This document shows positions 8,624-17,604 of a stretch of 64,000 nt of DNA, one piece after another; within the stretch, counting starts at the first letter, position 1; each line of letters opens with the position of its first letter. The position numbers and the translations under genes were made by a program. The notes under the pieces were generated by a model. It worked only from the letters and a program-made list of their open reading frames with translations, had not been told where the DNA came from and made no database searches. The DNA is from Armatimonadota bacterium (GTDB taxonomy: Bacteria > Armatimonadota > Fimbriimonadia > Fimbriimonadales > Fimbriimonadaceae): contig JAFDWX010000008.1 in NCBI GenBank assembly GCA_018268255.1, positions 325,868 to 389,867 of the forward strand, given 5' to 3'.

Positions 8624-10186
8624 ATGAGTAAAGAAGGGATCACTTCTCGTAGCGAGAGCTTTGCCGACTGGTACACCGACCTTGTCGTCCGCGCTGGATT
8701 GGCCGATTATTCACCGGTCCGTGGATGCATGGTGATCAAGCCGCATGGTTACGCGATGTGGGAGTTGATCCAACAGGGCTTGGACACGATGTTCAAAGAA
8801 ACGGGACACGTTAACGCATGCTTCCCCCTCATGATCCCCAAGTCATTTTTCAGCAAGGAAGCCCAGCACGTGGAGGGTTTTGCCAAGGAGTGCGCGGTCG
8901 TGACTCACTATCGCCTAAAGAACGATGGCGAAGGGGGCGTCACCGTTGACCCAGAAGCCAAGCTGGAAGAAGAGCTTATTCTTCGCCCGACCAGCGAAAC
9001 AATCATCTGGGACACCTATCGCAATTGGATCCAGAGCTACCGCGATCTCCCGATCCTTGTCAATCAGTGGGCCAACATCATCCGATGGGAGCGCAGAACT
9101 AGGCTGTTCCTAAGAACCACAGAATTCTTGTGGCAAGAGGGGCACACGGCGCACGCGACCTACGATGAAGCGGAGCATGAGGCTCGACGGATGTTGGAAG
9201 TCTATCGTCGATTCGCCGAGGATTGGTTGGCCGTGCCGGTCTTAACAGGGGTGAAAAGCGAAGGCGAGAAATTTGCCGGTGCTGATCACACCTACTGCAT
9301 CGAAGCACTGGTTCAAGACAAACGAGCTATTCAAGCTGGAACATCCCACCATCTGGGCCAGAACTTCGCCAAGGCCTTCGACGTGAAGTACTTGAGCAAG
9401 GAGGGGCAGCTGGAGTACGTCTATGCAACGTCCTGGGGTGTATCGACCCGGCTTATCGGAACCTTGATCATGGCTCACAGCGATGATAAAGGCCTGATCT
9501 GTCCTCCTCGCGTCGCCCCCATTCAGGTTGTGATTTTGCCGATGGGAAGAGATGAGGAGACCCGTGCGCGAACCTACGGTGCTGCCGATCAGTTGGCCTC
9601 CGAGCTCAAGGCGATTGCTTGGAGCGGTCCTGACCTTTCCGAACTTGAATATGACGTCCCCGAATTGATGCATCCGCTCGGGTCTCGCATTCGAGTCCAC
9701 GTGGATAAGCGCGAGAAGGAATCTCCAGGATTCAAGTTCAACGACTGGGAGCTTAAGGGCGCTTGTTTGAGAGTGGAACTCGGACCGCGCGATTTGGAGT
9801 CCAGTTCGTGCGTCGTTGTCCGGCGCGACAGGGGCGAAAAGGTCACCGTTTCGCTGAGCGAGGCTTCAGCCTATATCTCAGAACAACTCAATGCGATGCA
9901 AGGTGACCTCTACACGGCCGCCTTGGCTAGACAGCATGAAAACACGTTTTGGGTGGACACTTGGGACGAGTTCGAGAAGATTTTTGAGGGAGAAGGTGGA
10001 GCTGGCTTCGTCATGGCTCACTGGGATGGAACCCAGGAAACGGAGGACATCATTTCCGAGAAAACCAAGGCTACGATTCGGTGTATTCCGTTCGAGCCGC
10101 TCCGTGAAGGGGATGATCAGCCTGGCACTTGCATCCTCACAGGAAAGCCGAGCAAACAGCGCGTCGCGTTCGCGAAGGCCTATTGA
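8624..10186 (+). CDS. proS: Prolyl-tRNA synthetase, archaeal/eukaryote-like type
   Basis: Attaches proline to tRNA-Pro. The 520-residue length and motifs place it in the ProS type without the bacterial editing insertion (often called type 3): [16 protein letters not shown], the class II motif 2 region [23 protein letters not shown], and motif 3 in [18 protein letters not shown]. The anticodon-binding domain follows ([11 protein letters not shown]), then a C-terminal extension. The final Zn-binding cysteines usual in this type are only partly evident (CILTG, CIPF). GAGGT lies eight bases before the ATG. Many bacteria outside Proteobacteria carry this type, so it is not by itself a sign of recent transfer. 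Confidence 0.96.
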   Translation: MSKEGITSRSESFADWYTDLVVRAGLADYSPVRGCMVIKPHGYAMWELIQQGLDTMFKETGHVNACFPLMIPKSFFSKEAQHVEGFAKECAVVTHYRLKNDGEGGVTVDPEAKLEEELILRPTSETIIWDTYRNWIQSYRDLPILVNQWANIIRWERRTRLFLRTTEFLWQEGHTAHATYDEAEHEARRMLEVYRRFAEDWLAVPVLTGVKSEGEKFAGADHTYCIEALVQDKRAIQAGTSHHLGQNFAKAFDVKYLSKEGQLEYVYATSWGVSTRLIGTLIMAHSDDKGLICPPRVAPIQVVILPMGRDEETRARTYGAADQLASELKAIAWSGPDLSELEYDVPELMHPLGSRIRVHVDKREKESPGFKFNDWELKGACLRVELGPRDLESSSCVVVRRDRGEKVTVSLSEASAYISEQLNAMQGDLYTAALARQHENTFWVDTWDEFEKIFEGEGGAGFVMAHWDGTQETEDIISEKTKATIRCIPFEPLREGDDQPGTCILTGKPSKQRVAFAKAY

Positions 10187-10200
10187 CGCAATAAGATGAG

Positions 10201-10277
10201 CCGCCGGGGCGGGATGATGGGCGACGCGAAGCGTCGGGGTCCCAGCATCGGGCGTGGCCTCGGGCCGGCGGCAGCTG
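10201..10277 (-). repeat. Structured intergenic repeat, copy A (reverse orientation)
   Basis: Read on the minus strand this is the same element as those at 34330 and 38598: an outer stem GCCGCCGG/CCGGCGGC, the conserved segment CCCGAGGCCACGCCC, an inner stem GATGCTGGG/CCCATCATC with one mismatch, and the core ACCCCGACGCTTCGCGTCG. It fills the gap between proS and the flavoprotein gene. Stem sequences differ from the other copies but remain complementary. Confidence 0.8.
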
Positions 10278-10304
10278 TGAATTCAGATATTCTCTAAGGA
10301 CGAG

Positions 10305-11540
10305 ATGTCAAGGGTTGCCGTTGTTGGGGGAGGTGCTGCAGGACTGATCGCGGCGTGGCGTGCCGCTTCCCTCGGCGCAGAAGTTGACTTGTTTGAAAAA
10401 ACTGGAAGGCTGGGGACCAAGATCCTCATCTCAGGCGGGGGAAAGTGCAACATCACGCATGATGGCCCGATCGAAAACGTCTTGAAGTCCTTTCGGAAGA
10501 ACGAGGCTTTGTTCCTTAGACCCAGTTTCTACAGATTCAAACCAGAGGACATCCTTGCCATTCTGACCTCACGGGGTCTCACTGTTTACACACGCGATGA
10601 TGGGCGGATTTTCCCGGTCGATCAAACCGCCAAAGACGTCGTGGCGATTCTGACGCAGGTCGTTCGTGAATCTGGCGCCCGAATTCACCTCAATTCACCC
10701 GTTTCGAAACTCCTTCGGAACTCAGCGGGAGTCCGGGCTCTGCTTGCGAACGACAAGGAGTGGGAGTTCGATCGGATCGTGCTGAGCGTTGGCGGATCCA
10801 GCTATCCCAATTCAGGCACCACAGGCGATGGATGGCCCTGGGCTGCGGAATTGGGACACTCCATTGTTCCCATCAGGGCCGCTCTCGCACCGGTCGCTCT
10901 GGATCCTAAGCCCGCAAGTGACTGGGCAGGCGTCGCACTCCGAAATGTGGTCGTTAAGGGTCGCCAACACAGCAAGGAAATCACTCGCTGGCGCGGCGAT
11001 CTTCTTTTCACACATCAAGGCTTGAGCGGCCCGACTATCCTTGGGATCACACGAGACATCGCCGAGCGCATGGACGCGGGGGGAGTATCGATCGAGGTGG
11101 ACTTTTTGCCGGACCTTTCTTTCGAAGAACTTGGGCGAGAGTTTTTGGAGGTCGCGGCAGCCCACTCAAAGAAACACGCTACATCGTTGATCGACCCCAC
11201 TATTCCCAGTCGACTGCGACCAACTATTCTAGAGCTCGCGGGAATTGAGCCTGAAACCGTTCTCAGCCAGATCCCCAAAAAAGCCCGGAATCGGCTCATC
11301 GAGATCGTAAAAGGATGGCATTTGGGAGTGGTAAGCGAGGTGCTCTTGGAGAAGGGGGAAGTGGTGGCCGGAGGAATCAGCTTGACGGAGGTAGATCCCT
11401 CGACGATGGAGAGCAATAAGTGTCCGGGACTTTTTTTGGCGGGCGAAGTCCTCGACATTGCTGGACCGGTGGGTGGATACAACTTGCAAGCTGCTTGGTC
11501 AACTGGTTTTGTCGCAGGAGAATCTGCGGCAAAGCCGTAG
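10305..11540 (+). CDS. HI0933/YhiN-family FAD-dependent oxidoreductase
   Basis: A 411-residue flavoprotein. The N-terminus VAVVGGGAAGLIAAWRAA is a dinucleotide-binding GxGxxG fold, followed by the family marker GTKILISGGGKCNITH. GGSSYPNSGTTGDGW and the C-terminal FLAGEVLDIAGPVGGYNLQ (FAD-binding) are also typical. The family is named for HI0933 and includes proteins annotated as aminoacetone oxidase-like; the substrate is not settled. AAGGA stands four bases before the ATG. A DoxX gene follows after 33 bases, so the two are probably cotranscribed. Confidence 0.92.
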   Translation: MSRVAVVGGGAAGLIAAWRAASLGAEVDLFEKTGRLGTKILISGGGKCNITHDGPIENVLKSFRKNEALFLRPSFYRFKPEDILAILTSRGLTVYTRDDGRIFPVDQTAKDVVAILTQVVRESGARIHLNSPVSKLLRNSAGVRALLANDKEWEFDRIVLSVGGSSYPNSGTTGDGWPWAAELGHSIVPIRAALAPVALDPKPASDWAGVALRNVVVKGRQHSKEITRWRGDLLFTHQGLSGPTILGITRDIAERMDAGGVSIEVDFLPDLSFEELGREFLEVAAAHSKKHATSLIDPTIPSRLRPTILELAGIEPETVLSQIPKKARNRLIEIVKGWHLGVVSEVLLEKGEVVAGGISLTEVDPSTMESNKCPGLFLAGEVLDIAGPVGGYNLQAAWSTGFVAGESAAKP

Positions 11541-11573
11541 GCTCGGACGTCTAAGAAGGGAGTGGCACCTCTC

Positions 11574-12026
11574 ATGAACAAAAGCACCGATAGTCTGGGA
11601 AATCTTGCATTGTTAGTATTGAGAGTAGTAGCGGGGGCCATCCTATTTTATTATGGTTCGCAGAAATTTCTTGGATGGTTTGGCGGACCCGGGATGTCTG
11701 CAACCATTACTGCGTTCAGCAAGAACATGGGAATTCCAACTCCACTTACGGTGCTTGCAACCGTCGCGGAGTTTTTCGGTGGGTTGGGCCTAGTGGTAGG
11801 CATCTTCACACGAGTTGCCGCGTTCGGAGCGTTCTGCACGATGGCGGTGGCAACTTTCACCCAGGTTCGTGGGGTGAAGACACTCGTTGCCAGTGCGGAC
11901 AACATGTTCCCCATCAAAGATGCCACCTATCCTCTGGCGCTTGCGGCGATTTGCCTGGCAATCCTACTACTCGGAGCGGGCGATTGGAGCCTGGATAAGA
12001 GGTTTTTCGGACGTCAACGTCGGTAA
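11574..12026 (+). CDS. DoxX family membrane protein
   Basis: A 150-residue protein with four predicted membrane segments and the DoxX pattern: LALLVLRVVAGAILFYYGSQK, FFGGLGLVVGIFTRVAA and YPLALAAICLAILLLGAGDWSLD. DoxX proteins are membrane partners in redox or sulfur metabolism in some species; the role here is not known. I chose ATG at 11574, which has AAGGGAG 11 bases upstream, over the GTG inside that site. It lies between the flavoprotein gene and prpB with short gaps, suggesting one transcript. Confidence 0.87.
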   Translation: MNKSTDSLGNLALLVLRVVAGAILFYYGSQKFLGWFGGPGMSATITAFSKNMGIPTPLTVLATVAEFFGGLGLVVGIFTRVAAFGAFCTMAVATFTQVRGVKTLVASADNMFPIKDATYPLALAAICLAILLLGAGDWSLDKRFFGRQRR

Positions 12027-12035
12027 AGTGAGGTT

Positions 12036-12935
12036 GTGATTCGCCCACCGATCGATTCCCCGGGAACGCAACTCCGAAATCTTATGGCTCAAGGCATTGT
12101 CGTAATGCCGGGCGCATTTTCGCCGCTTACCGCGTTGGCGGCTTACAAAAAGGGTGCGGCCGCAGTTTATTTGAGCGGCGGGGCGATAACAAACAATTTG
12201 CTGGGCCTTCCGGATATTGGCCTGATAAGTTTGGATGAAATGGTCTCAGTTGCAGCCCGGGCTTGCCAGGTTGCTCCCATACCGATCATTTGCGATGCGG
12301 ATACGGGTTTCGGAGAGGCTTGGAACGTCGTTCGAACCGTAATCGAAATGGAGCGAGCTGGGTTAGCGGGGATTCACATGGAGGACCAAGTTAATCCGAA
12401 ACGATGTGGGCATCTTGATGGTAAGGAGCTCATTTCAAGAGAGCAGATGTGTGAGAAAATTCGCGCTGCCGTATCCGCTAAAAAAGACCCGAACTTTGTC
12501 TTGATAGCTAGGACGGATGCTCGAGGAGTCGAAGGAATCGGCTCCGCACTAGAGCGGGCCAGATCCTATGCTCAGTGTGGCGCCGATGCGATCTTCCCTG
12601 AAGGGTTAAGCTCCGAAGACGAATTCGCGTACTTCCGAAACAATCTCCCTGATGTTCCACTGCTCGCCAACATGACTGAGTTCGGAAAGACACCGCTCAT
12701 TCCGGCCACGAAGTTTGAGGAGTTGGGGTATCAAATGGTGATCTATCCCGTAACCGCACTGCGCGTAATGCTTCACTCCGTAGAGAATTTCTACGAAGAT
12801 CTTCTCGCTACCGGAACGCAAGCGGGTTGGATGGATAAAATGGCAACTCGGGCCGCCCTTTATGACACAATCGACTATGCAGAGTTTGCGTCTGGAGACT
12901 CAGCTTGGAGCGATTTTGCCGGGAGACAAGTGTAG
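12036..12935 (+). CDS. prpB: Isocitrate lyase/PEP mutase superfamily, methylisocitrate lyase-like
   Basis: A 299-residue lyase. Family features seen are VMPGAFSPLTALAAYKKGAAAVYLSGGA, the metal-binding DADTGFGE, the EDQVNPKRCGH loop containing the catalytic Cys, and the IARTDARG strand. Methylisocitrate lyases cleave 2-methylisocitrate to pyruvate and succinate in propionate oxidation; prpC and prpD are not nearby, so another 2,3-cleaving substrate cannot be excluded. Start is GTG at 12036, nine bases after the DoxX stop. The next gene starts on the last base of its stop codon. Confidence 0.88.
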   Translation: MIRPPIDSPGTQLRNLMAQGIVVMPGAFSPLTALAAYKKGAAAVYLSGGAITNNLLGLPDIGLISLDEMVSVAARACQVAPIPIICDADTGFGEAWNVVRTVIEMERAGLAGIHMEDQVNPKRCGHLDGKELISREQMCEKIRAAVSAKKDPNFVLIARTDARGVEGIGSALERARSYAQCGADAIFPEGLSSEDEFAYFRNNLPDVPLLANMTEFGKTPLIPATKFEELGYQMVIYPVTALRVMLHSVENFYEDLLATGTQAGWMDKMATRAALYDTIDYAEFASGDSAWSDFAGRQV

Positions 12936-13513
12936 TGAGTTACGGAGTTGAGGGAGAGAGAGTTCGATTGGTCCCAATAGATGCCGATAAGCATCTATTG
13001 AATTGCCAGCTATGGCTCAATGACGAAGATGTGATCCAGTGGCTTGGCGTCGGATTCAAGCCGATCACGATGCTCGCTGAGAGGGATTACTTTGACAATG
13101 CCGCACGAGGTGACAACAGTAACATCATTTGGGCGATTGAGCTGCTGGATGGGACGCACATCGGCCAAATCGGAATTCATCACCTAAGCCACTTTCACAA
13201 AAGCGCCACCACTGGAATCCTCGTTGGCAGTAAGGACCACTGGGGCTTTGGATACGGAACGGAGGCGGCGATGCTTCGCTCTTATGCGGCATTCCATATG
13301 ATCGGTTTGCGCATACTCTACTCCGAATACCTCAGCGGAAATACTCGTTCTGGAGCAATGCAGAAGCGCGTCGGATACTTAGAGTGGGGCAAGAAGCCGG
13401 AGTGCTGGTGGAAGATGGGCGAGTACCGCGATATGGTGCAGACTTTCTTTACACGAAATCGTTGGTTGGACCTAAGCCGGGGAGCCAAGGTGTATGCTCC
13501 GGTCAAAGACTAG
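12935..13513 (+). CDS. GNAT family N-acetyltransferase (RimJ/RimL-like)
   Basis: A 192-residue acetyltransferase of the RimJ/RimL style that transfers acetyl from acetyl-CoA to an amino group. It shows GERVRLVPIDADKHL, the strand IWAIELLDGTHIGQIGIHHL, and the acetyl-CoA loop region KDHWGFGYGTEAAMLRSYAAF. The substrate cannot be inferred. I start at GTG 12935, which shares its G with the prpB stop (TAGTG), with GGGAG upstream; the frame extends into prpB but without similarity. Its stop overlaps the convergent glycosyltransferase gene by four bases. Confidence 0.82.
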   Translation: MSYGVEGERVRLVPIDADKHLLNCQLWLNDEDVIQWLGVGFKPITMLAERDYFDNAARGDNSNIIWAIELLDGTHIGQIGIHHLSHFHKSATTGILVGSKDHWGFGYGTEAAMLRSYAAFHMIGLRILYSEYLSGNTRSGAMQKRVGYLEWGKKPECWWKMGEYRDMVQTFFTRNRWLDLSRGAKVYAPVKD

Positions 13514-14535
13514 AGAGAACTGTAGAAAGCAATTGTTTGCTGCCCAATTACCTTCCAGGAAAACGGCGACAGGTCTGGCTTTTCGATTTGTTCTGATGCT
13601 GTCGAAATGGCGTTTTTGAGAACCTCAGACGTAAACTTGCTATCGTATGTCATTATCCATTGGTAACCGACCTGAGCCTGCAGTTCGGGAATCGAACCCA
13701 AGGAAGGCAGAAGCGCAGGGACGCCACACGACAGCGCATAAAGTGCAGACCCACTGTTAACAATATCGGAATAGGGAAGTGCTAGCAGATCGCACGCCTT
13801 TGCCCATTTTTCCAAATCTTCATCGCTAAGAAACTCCAAGTTGAGCCGAATATTGCTGGACTCTTGGGCCGCGGCTTCTATTTCGGCTTTTAGGCTGGCG
13901 GACCGGCAACTTCCACCGACGGCGAGCAGGCAATTCGGGTGATTGAGGTCTCGAAACTTCTTGATAAGGAGTGGGATGTTCTTGTAGTCCCTTATCGCTC
14001 CAAAAGACCCAACGATTGTTAGTGTGCGATCTAGCCCGAGTTCTGTACGAGCGCTCGTTTTGTCGACTTTATCGGAGAGCATGGAAAAGTAGTCTCCATG
14101 CGGAATAACGGCTTGAGGTTTCTTCGGAGTCTTGGGATATTGCTGGTTGTAAGCGATTCGAGATGACTCCGACAGAAAGACAAAGCCATCCACAAGCTTT
14201 GGCCATTTCTTGTAGAATGCGGTCTCCAATTGTGGATAGAGGCGCTCATGGGGGCGAAGATTGTGAACAGTCCACACAACTTTTCCCCCTCGCATTCTGG
14301 CGACCCTCGCGTGTAGAAAAAGTTTCGCCATCTTCAGCCTGGCAAGTGCCGGACTATTGGCAGTTAAGCAGTATTCTGGCCAATGAATGTGGAGAATATC
14401 TGGTGCCCTTTCAAGAAAGATCTCCTTGAATGTGGCTTCCCGAACCGTTGCGCCCGCTTGTTCAAGGGCTTGACACAGAAGCGAGTTGTAGGGATTGGTG
14501 CTGTTCGATCTTCCTGGAAGCTGGGCAACTACCAT
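13510..14535 (-). CDS. Glycosyltransferase, GT4-like
   Basis: A 341-residue GT-B fold transferase. N-terminal half: PDILHIHWPEY and WTVHNLRPHERLYP, with DGFVFLSESSR; C-terminal half: GSFGAIRDYKNIPLLIKKF, LLAVGGS, and the donor-binding loop LPYSDIVNSGSALYALSCGVPALLPS. The donor and acceptor are not readable from sequence, but it is the last gene of a run that makes GDP-fucose, so a fucosyl or related transfer to a surface glycan is plausible. Its ATG overlaps the fcl stop by one base. Confidence 0.82.
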   Translation of the reverse strand: MVVAQLPGRSNSTNPYNSLLCQALEQAGATVREATFKEIFLERAPDILHIHWPEYCLTANSPALARLKMAKLFLHARVARMRGGKVVWTVHNLRPHERLYPQLETAFYKKWPKLVDGFVFLSESSRIAYNQQYPKTPKKPQAVIPHGDYFSMLSDKVDKTSARTELGLDRTLTIVGSFGAIRDYKNIPLLIKKFRDLNHPNCLLAVGGSCRSASLKAEIEAAAQESSNIRLNLEFLSDEDLEKWAKACDLLALPYSDIVNSGSALYALSCGVPALLPSLGSIPELQAQVGYQWIMTYDSKFTSEVLKNAISTASEQIEKPDLSPFSWKVIGQQTIAFYSSL

Positions 14536-15473
14536 TAGTGAGATACGAGCGTAGCTTGATAGGCTTCGTAAGCAGCTCGAATTCCGGATTCGAGATCATA
14601 CTTCGGTCGCCATCCCATCCCGAACAACCGAGAAACGTCGTTGGTCTTTTCGGGGAATCCGTCAGGTTTGGTAGTATCCCACTCGATTGTGCCCGAGTGG
14701 CCGACTACTTTCTGCACAGTTTCCGCAAGTTCCTTAATCGATATGGAGGTGCCAACTCCGATGTTCACCATATTTGGCACCGAATCCTGCTCCATAAGGA
14801 AGATGATGGCGTCGGCAACATCGTCGCTAAAAAGGAACTCACGACGCGGGGATCCGGTCCCCCAACAAGTTACTGGTGCGTTGCCAGCTAATTTGGCTTC
14901 GTGAAATTTCCGAATAAGTGCTGGCAGCACGTGCGACGTCTGCAAATCGTAGTTATCGCCTGGTCCATACACGTTAGGTGGCATGCATGTAAAATATTGT
15001 CGGCCGTACTGCTTGCTGATCGAATCAGCTAACACGAGGCCAGCGATTTTTGCTACCGCATATGGAGCGTTGGTGGGTTCAGGTTTTCCGGTGAGCAGAG
15101 CATCTTCGGGAATAGGTTGCGGAGTCTCCCGTGGATAAATGCAGGACGAGCCCAGGAAGCAAAAGTGGTCTATCCCGACTTCATGGGCGCCCCACATCAA
15201 ATTGCATTCCATGACCAAATTCAAGCCGATAAAATCGGCAGGATAGGTGCTGTTTGCGCCTATGCCACCGACTTTGGCCGCTGCCATGACAATGGCATCA
15301 GGTGTTTCAGAAGATAGAAATGACTTAACCGCTGCCTGGTCCATGAGGTCTAAGGAACTGCGGTCCCTAACCACTAAGTTCTCATACCCCTTTGATCGAA
15401 GCTGGCGGATAATGGCAGACCCAACCAAGCCTTTATGCCCGGCAACGAATATCTTATCTTCCTTCTTCAGCAC
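14535..15473 (-). CDS. fcl: GDP-L-fucose synthase
   Basis: Epimerase-reductase that turns GDP-4-keto-6-deoxy-mannose into GDP-L-fucose with NADPH. The 312 residues show the Rossmann motif [14 protein letters not shown], the SSCIYP catalytic Ser-Cys region and the YAVAK Tyr/Lys pair, plus [14 protein letters not shown] prefer GTG at 15473 (GAGG nine bases upstream, family-like N-terminus) over an ATG at 15512; this overlaps the gmd tail by 20 bases. It follows gmd, its pathway partner, and precedes a glycosyltransferase. Confidence 0.94.
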   Translation of the reverse strand: MLKKEDKIFVAGHKGLVGSAIIRQLRSKGYENLVVRDRSSLDLMDQAAVKSFLSSETPDAIVMAAAKVGGIGANSTYPADFIGLNLVMECNLMWGAHEVGIDHFCFLGSSCIYPRETPQPIPEDALLTGKPEPTNAPYAVAKIAGLVLADSISKQYGRQYFTCMPPNVYGPGDNYDLQTSHVLPALIRKFHEAKLAGNAPVTCWGTGSPRREFLFSDDVADAIIFLMEQDSVPNMVNIGVGTSISIKELAETVQKVVGHSGTIEWDTTKPDGFPEKTNDVSRLFGMGWRPKYDLESGIRAAYEAYQATLVSH

Positions 15474-16548
15474 TCTGGAATACCTCGTAACCTTCTCGTT
15501 GGACCAAGGCATCTCGCTCTGCAGTTGCCAAATCCGCTTCGACCATTTCTTTGATGAGTTGATTGAAGGTGACCTTTGGCTCCCAGCCTAGTTTTGCCTT
15601 TGCCTTTGCGGGGTCACCCAAAAGGGTTTCAACTTCTGCGGGACGATAATAGCGTGGGTCAACGCCGATCACTTCGTTTCCGGTTGCTGAATCAATTCCG
15701 ACTTCGTTTTCAGCCGAACCTTTCCACTCGATCGTGATACCCAAGTTGCGGAATGCCTCTTCACAAAGCTGGCGAATACTATATTGTTTGCCCGTAGCCA
15801 AAACGTAATCGTCTGGCTCAGTCTGCTGGAGCATCAAATACATGCCTTCGACGTAATCACGAGCATGTCCCCAGTCTCGCAAAGAGTCCATATTTCCTAA
15901 AAAGAGCTTCTTTTGCAGACCAACTTTAATCCGTGCAGCAGCGCGCGTGACCTTTCTTGTAACAAAGGTTTCGCCTCTTAAAGGTGATTCGTGGTTAAAC
16001 AGAATCCCGTTGCATGCGTACATTCCGTAGCTCTCGCGATAGTTAATCGTTATCCAATAGCCGTACATTTTCGCAACAGCATACGGAGATCGTGGGTAGA
16101 ACGGCGTAGTTTCCTTTTGTGGAATCTCTTGAACTTTTCCGTAAAGCTCGGAAGTTGAAGCCTGATAAAAGCGGACCTTTCGCTCCATGCCCAAAATCCG
16201 GATCGCTTCAAGGAGTCGCAGGGTGCCTATCGCATCGGAATTCGCAGTAAATTCCGGTTCCTCAAATGACACTTTAACGTGCGATTGCGCCCCCAAGTTG
16301 TAAATCTCATCAGGCTGAACTTCCTGGATGATGCGGATCAATGAAGTCGAATCGGTAAGATCCCCGTAGTGGAGCGAGAATGGCCGACCTTCTTCATGAG
16401 AGTCATGGTAAAGGTGATCAATTCGAGCAGTATTGAAAAGCGAAGTTCTCCGCTTTATGCCGTGAACCGCGTACCCCTTTTCTAGGAGAAATTCGGCGAG
16501 ATATGCGCCATCCTGGCCGGTGATTCCTGTTATCAGTGCTTTCTTCAT
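15454..16548 (-). CDS. gmd: GDP-mannose 4,6-dehydratase
   Basis: First step from GDP-mannose to GDP-fucose and related deoxysugars. The 364-residue product shows [19 protein letters not shown] (NADP-binding), [23 protein letters not shown] (catalytic Ser/Thr), [10 protein letters not shown] (Tyr/Lys) and [17 protein letters not shown], all Gmd signatures. I start at ATG 16548 (MKKALITG) because the six upstream residues are not family-like. No strong ribosome site is visible. It is adjacent to fcl. Confidence 0.97.
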   Translation of the reverse strand: MKKALITGITGQDGAYLAEFLLEKGYAVHGIKRRTSLFNTARIDHLYHDSHEEGRPFSLHYGDLTDSTSLIRIIQEVQPDEIYNLGAQSHVKVSFEEPEFTANSDAIGTLRLLEAIRILGMERKVRFYQASTSELYGKVQEIPQKETTPFYPRSPYAVAKMYGYWITINYRESYGMYACNGILFNHESPLRGETFVTRKVTRAAARIKVGLQKKLFLGNMDSLRDWGHARDYVEGMYLMLQQTEPDDYVLATGKQYSIRQLCEEAFRNLGITIEWKGSAENEVGIDSATGNEVIGVDPRYYRPAEVETLLGDPAKAKAKLGWEPKVTFNQLIKEMVEADLATAERDALVQREGYEVFQSAEEGR

Positions 16549-16645
16549 GAGAGCGTCCAGAGCCATAGTTTAGCAGAACCCGTTGTACTGTCGGGTCTCG
16601 CAGCCACTTGCTCTTAACCAATTATCGGGTGCCAAGTCACCGAAC

Positions 16646-17599
16646 TCAAGCCGTAAAGTAGGCTCGAATGAGTTCAATTCGGTTGCTCCAGCGATGGTTT
16701 TCCATGACTGCGCGGGCGTTGCTTTCAACCAAATCAGCGTAGCGGCCCGTATCAGCCAGAATTTCCAGGATTTGGCCCGTTGGATCGGACAGGTCAGCTT
16801 CTACCACGGGGTTGTAGCCAAATAAATCGATCATTTCGGCAGGTGCCTTCCCCACAATGATGCAATTGCTGGCCATGGATTGGAGGTACCGCAAGGTCAT
16901 CGTCTCCACGTTGCCCGACCTCTCGGGGTGCGTCAAGCTGCTGGGGAAGCAGATGCTGACCTTCGACTGGCCCAGCGCGCGCAAAAAATCGCTATGGTCA
17001 GGGATGGCGATAACGCCCTTTTCCCGCTCATACAGGTAGCTTTTTTCCGCTGATTCCAGGGCTGGAGCGATCGCTTCATGATAAGTTTCGTACCGTCTCC
17101 CAATCTGGAAAACATCAATGGATTTTTCGCCAAGAGGCAAAGGTTGAACGGGTTCCCTCGCCAGGGATTCAGGCATCCACTCATAAGTTCGAGAGGAGTC
17201 CATCGCCGATAGGTCTCGAACGGCATCGCGTGCAGTTACAAACACATGATCCAATCCGTATCGGGCGGCCAAATCGACAATATCCGCCTGGTACTGGGGC
17301 CATGCATCATGCACCAGGGCGGCTCGCTTGCCCTTGGTTTTCAGCAATGCGGGGCCAGCAAATCGAATGTTGTGGATGTTCATCAGCACCGTAAATGCTC
17401 CTCTGGCTTGAGATCCAAGGGACATCATCGCTCTGCCAGGTGCCGTAGCGGCGATTCGGTTAAGGTATTTTGCCGATCCAGGGCTGATCGGTGGGATAAG
17501 CTGCCACCCGGTTTCTTCCGCCAGCTCTGTTGTGAGCTGACTTGCGATGCGCATCGAAACGTGCCCGCCCACGGCGGCGCTGGCGACCACGATTTCCAT
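16646..17599 (-). CDS. Glycosyltransferase (GT-B-like, spore maturation CgeB style)
   Basis: A 317-residue protein. Readable features are IVVASAAVGGHVSMRIA near the N-terminus, DHVFVTARDAVRDL, DVFQIGRRYETYHEAI, SKVSICFPSSLTHPERSGNVETMTLRYLQSMASNC and IVGKAPAEMIDLFGYNPVVEAD. The last two resemble the C-terminal sugar-nucleotide half of CgeB/GT1-like transferases, where a glycosyl donor binds. Specific donor unknown. It lies between ugd (five-base gap) and gmd in the same direction, so it probably uses a sugar nucleotide made in this cluster. Confidence 0.68.
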   Translation of the reverse strand: MEIVVASAAVGGHVSMRIASQLTTELAEETGWQLIPPISPGSAKYLNRIAATAPGRAMMSLGSQARGAFTVLMNIHNIRFAGPALLKTKGKRAALVHDAWPQYQADIVDLAARYGLDHVFVTARDAVRDLSAMDSSRTYEWMPESLAREPVQPLPLGEKSIDVFQIGRRYETYHEAIAPALESAEKSYLYEREKGVIAIPDHSDFLRALGQSKVSICFPSSLTHPERSGNVETMTLRYLQSMASNCIIVGKAPAEMIDLFGYNPVVEADLSDPTGQILEILADTGRYADLVESNARAVMENHRWSNRIELIRAYFTA

Positions 17600-17604
17600 G
17601 AAGA

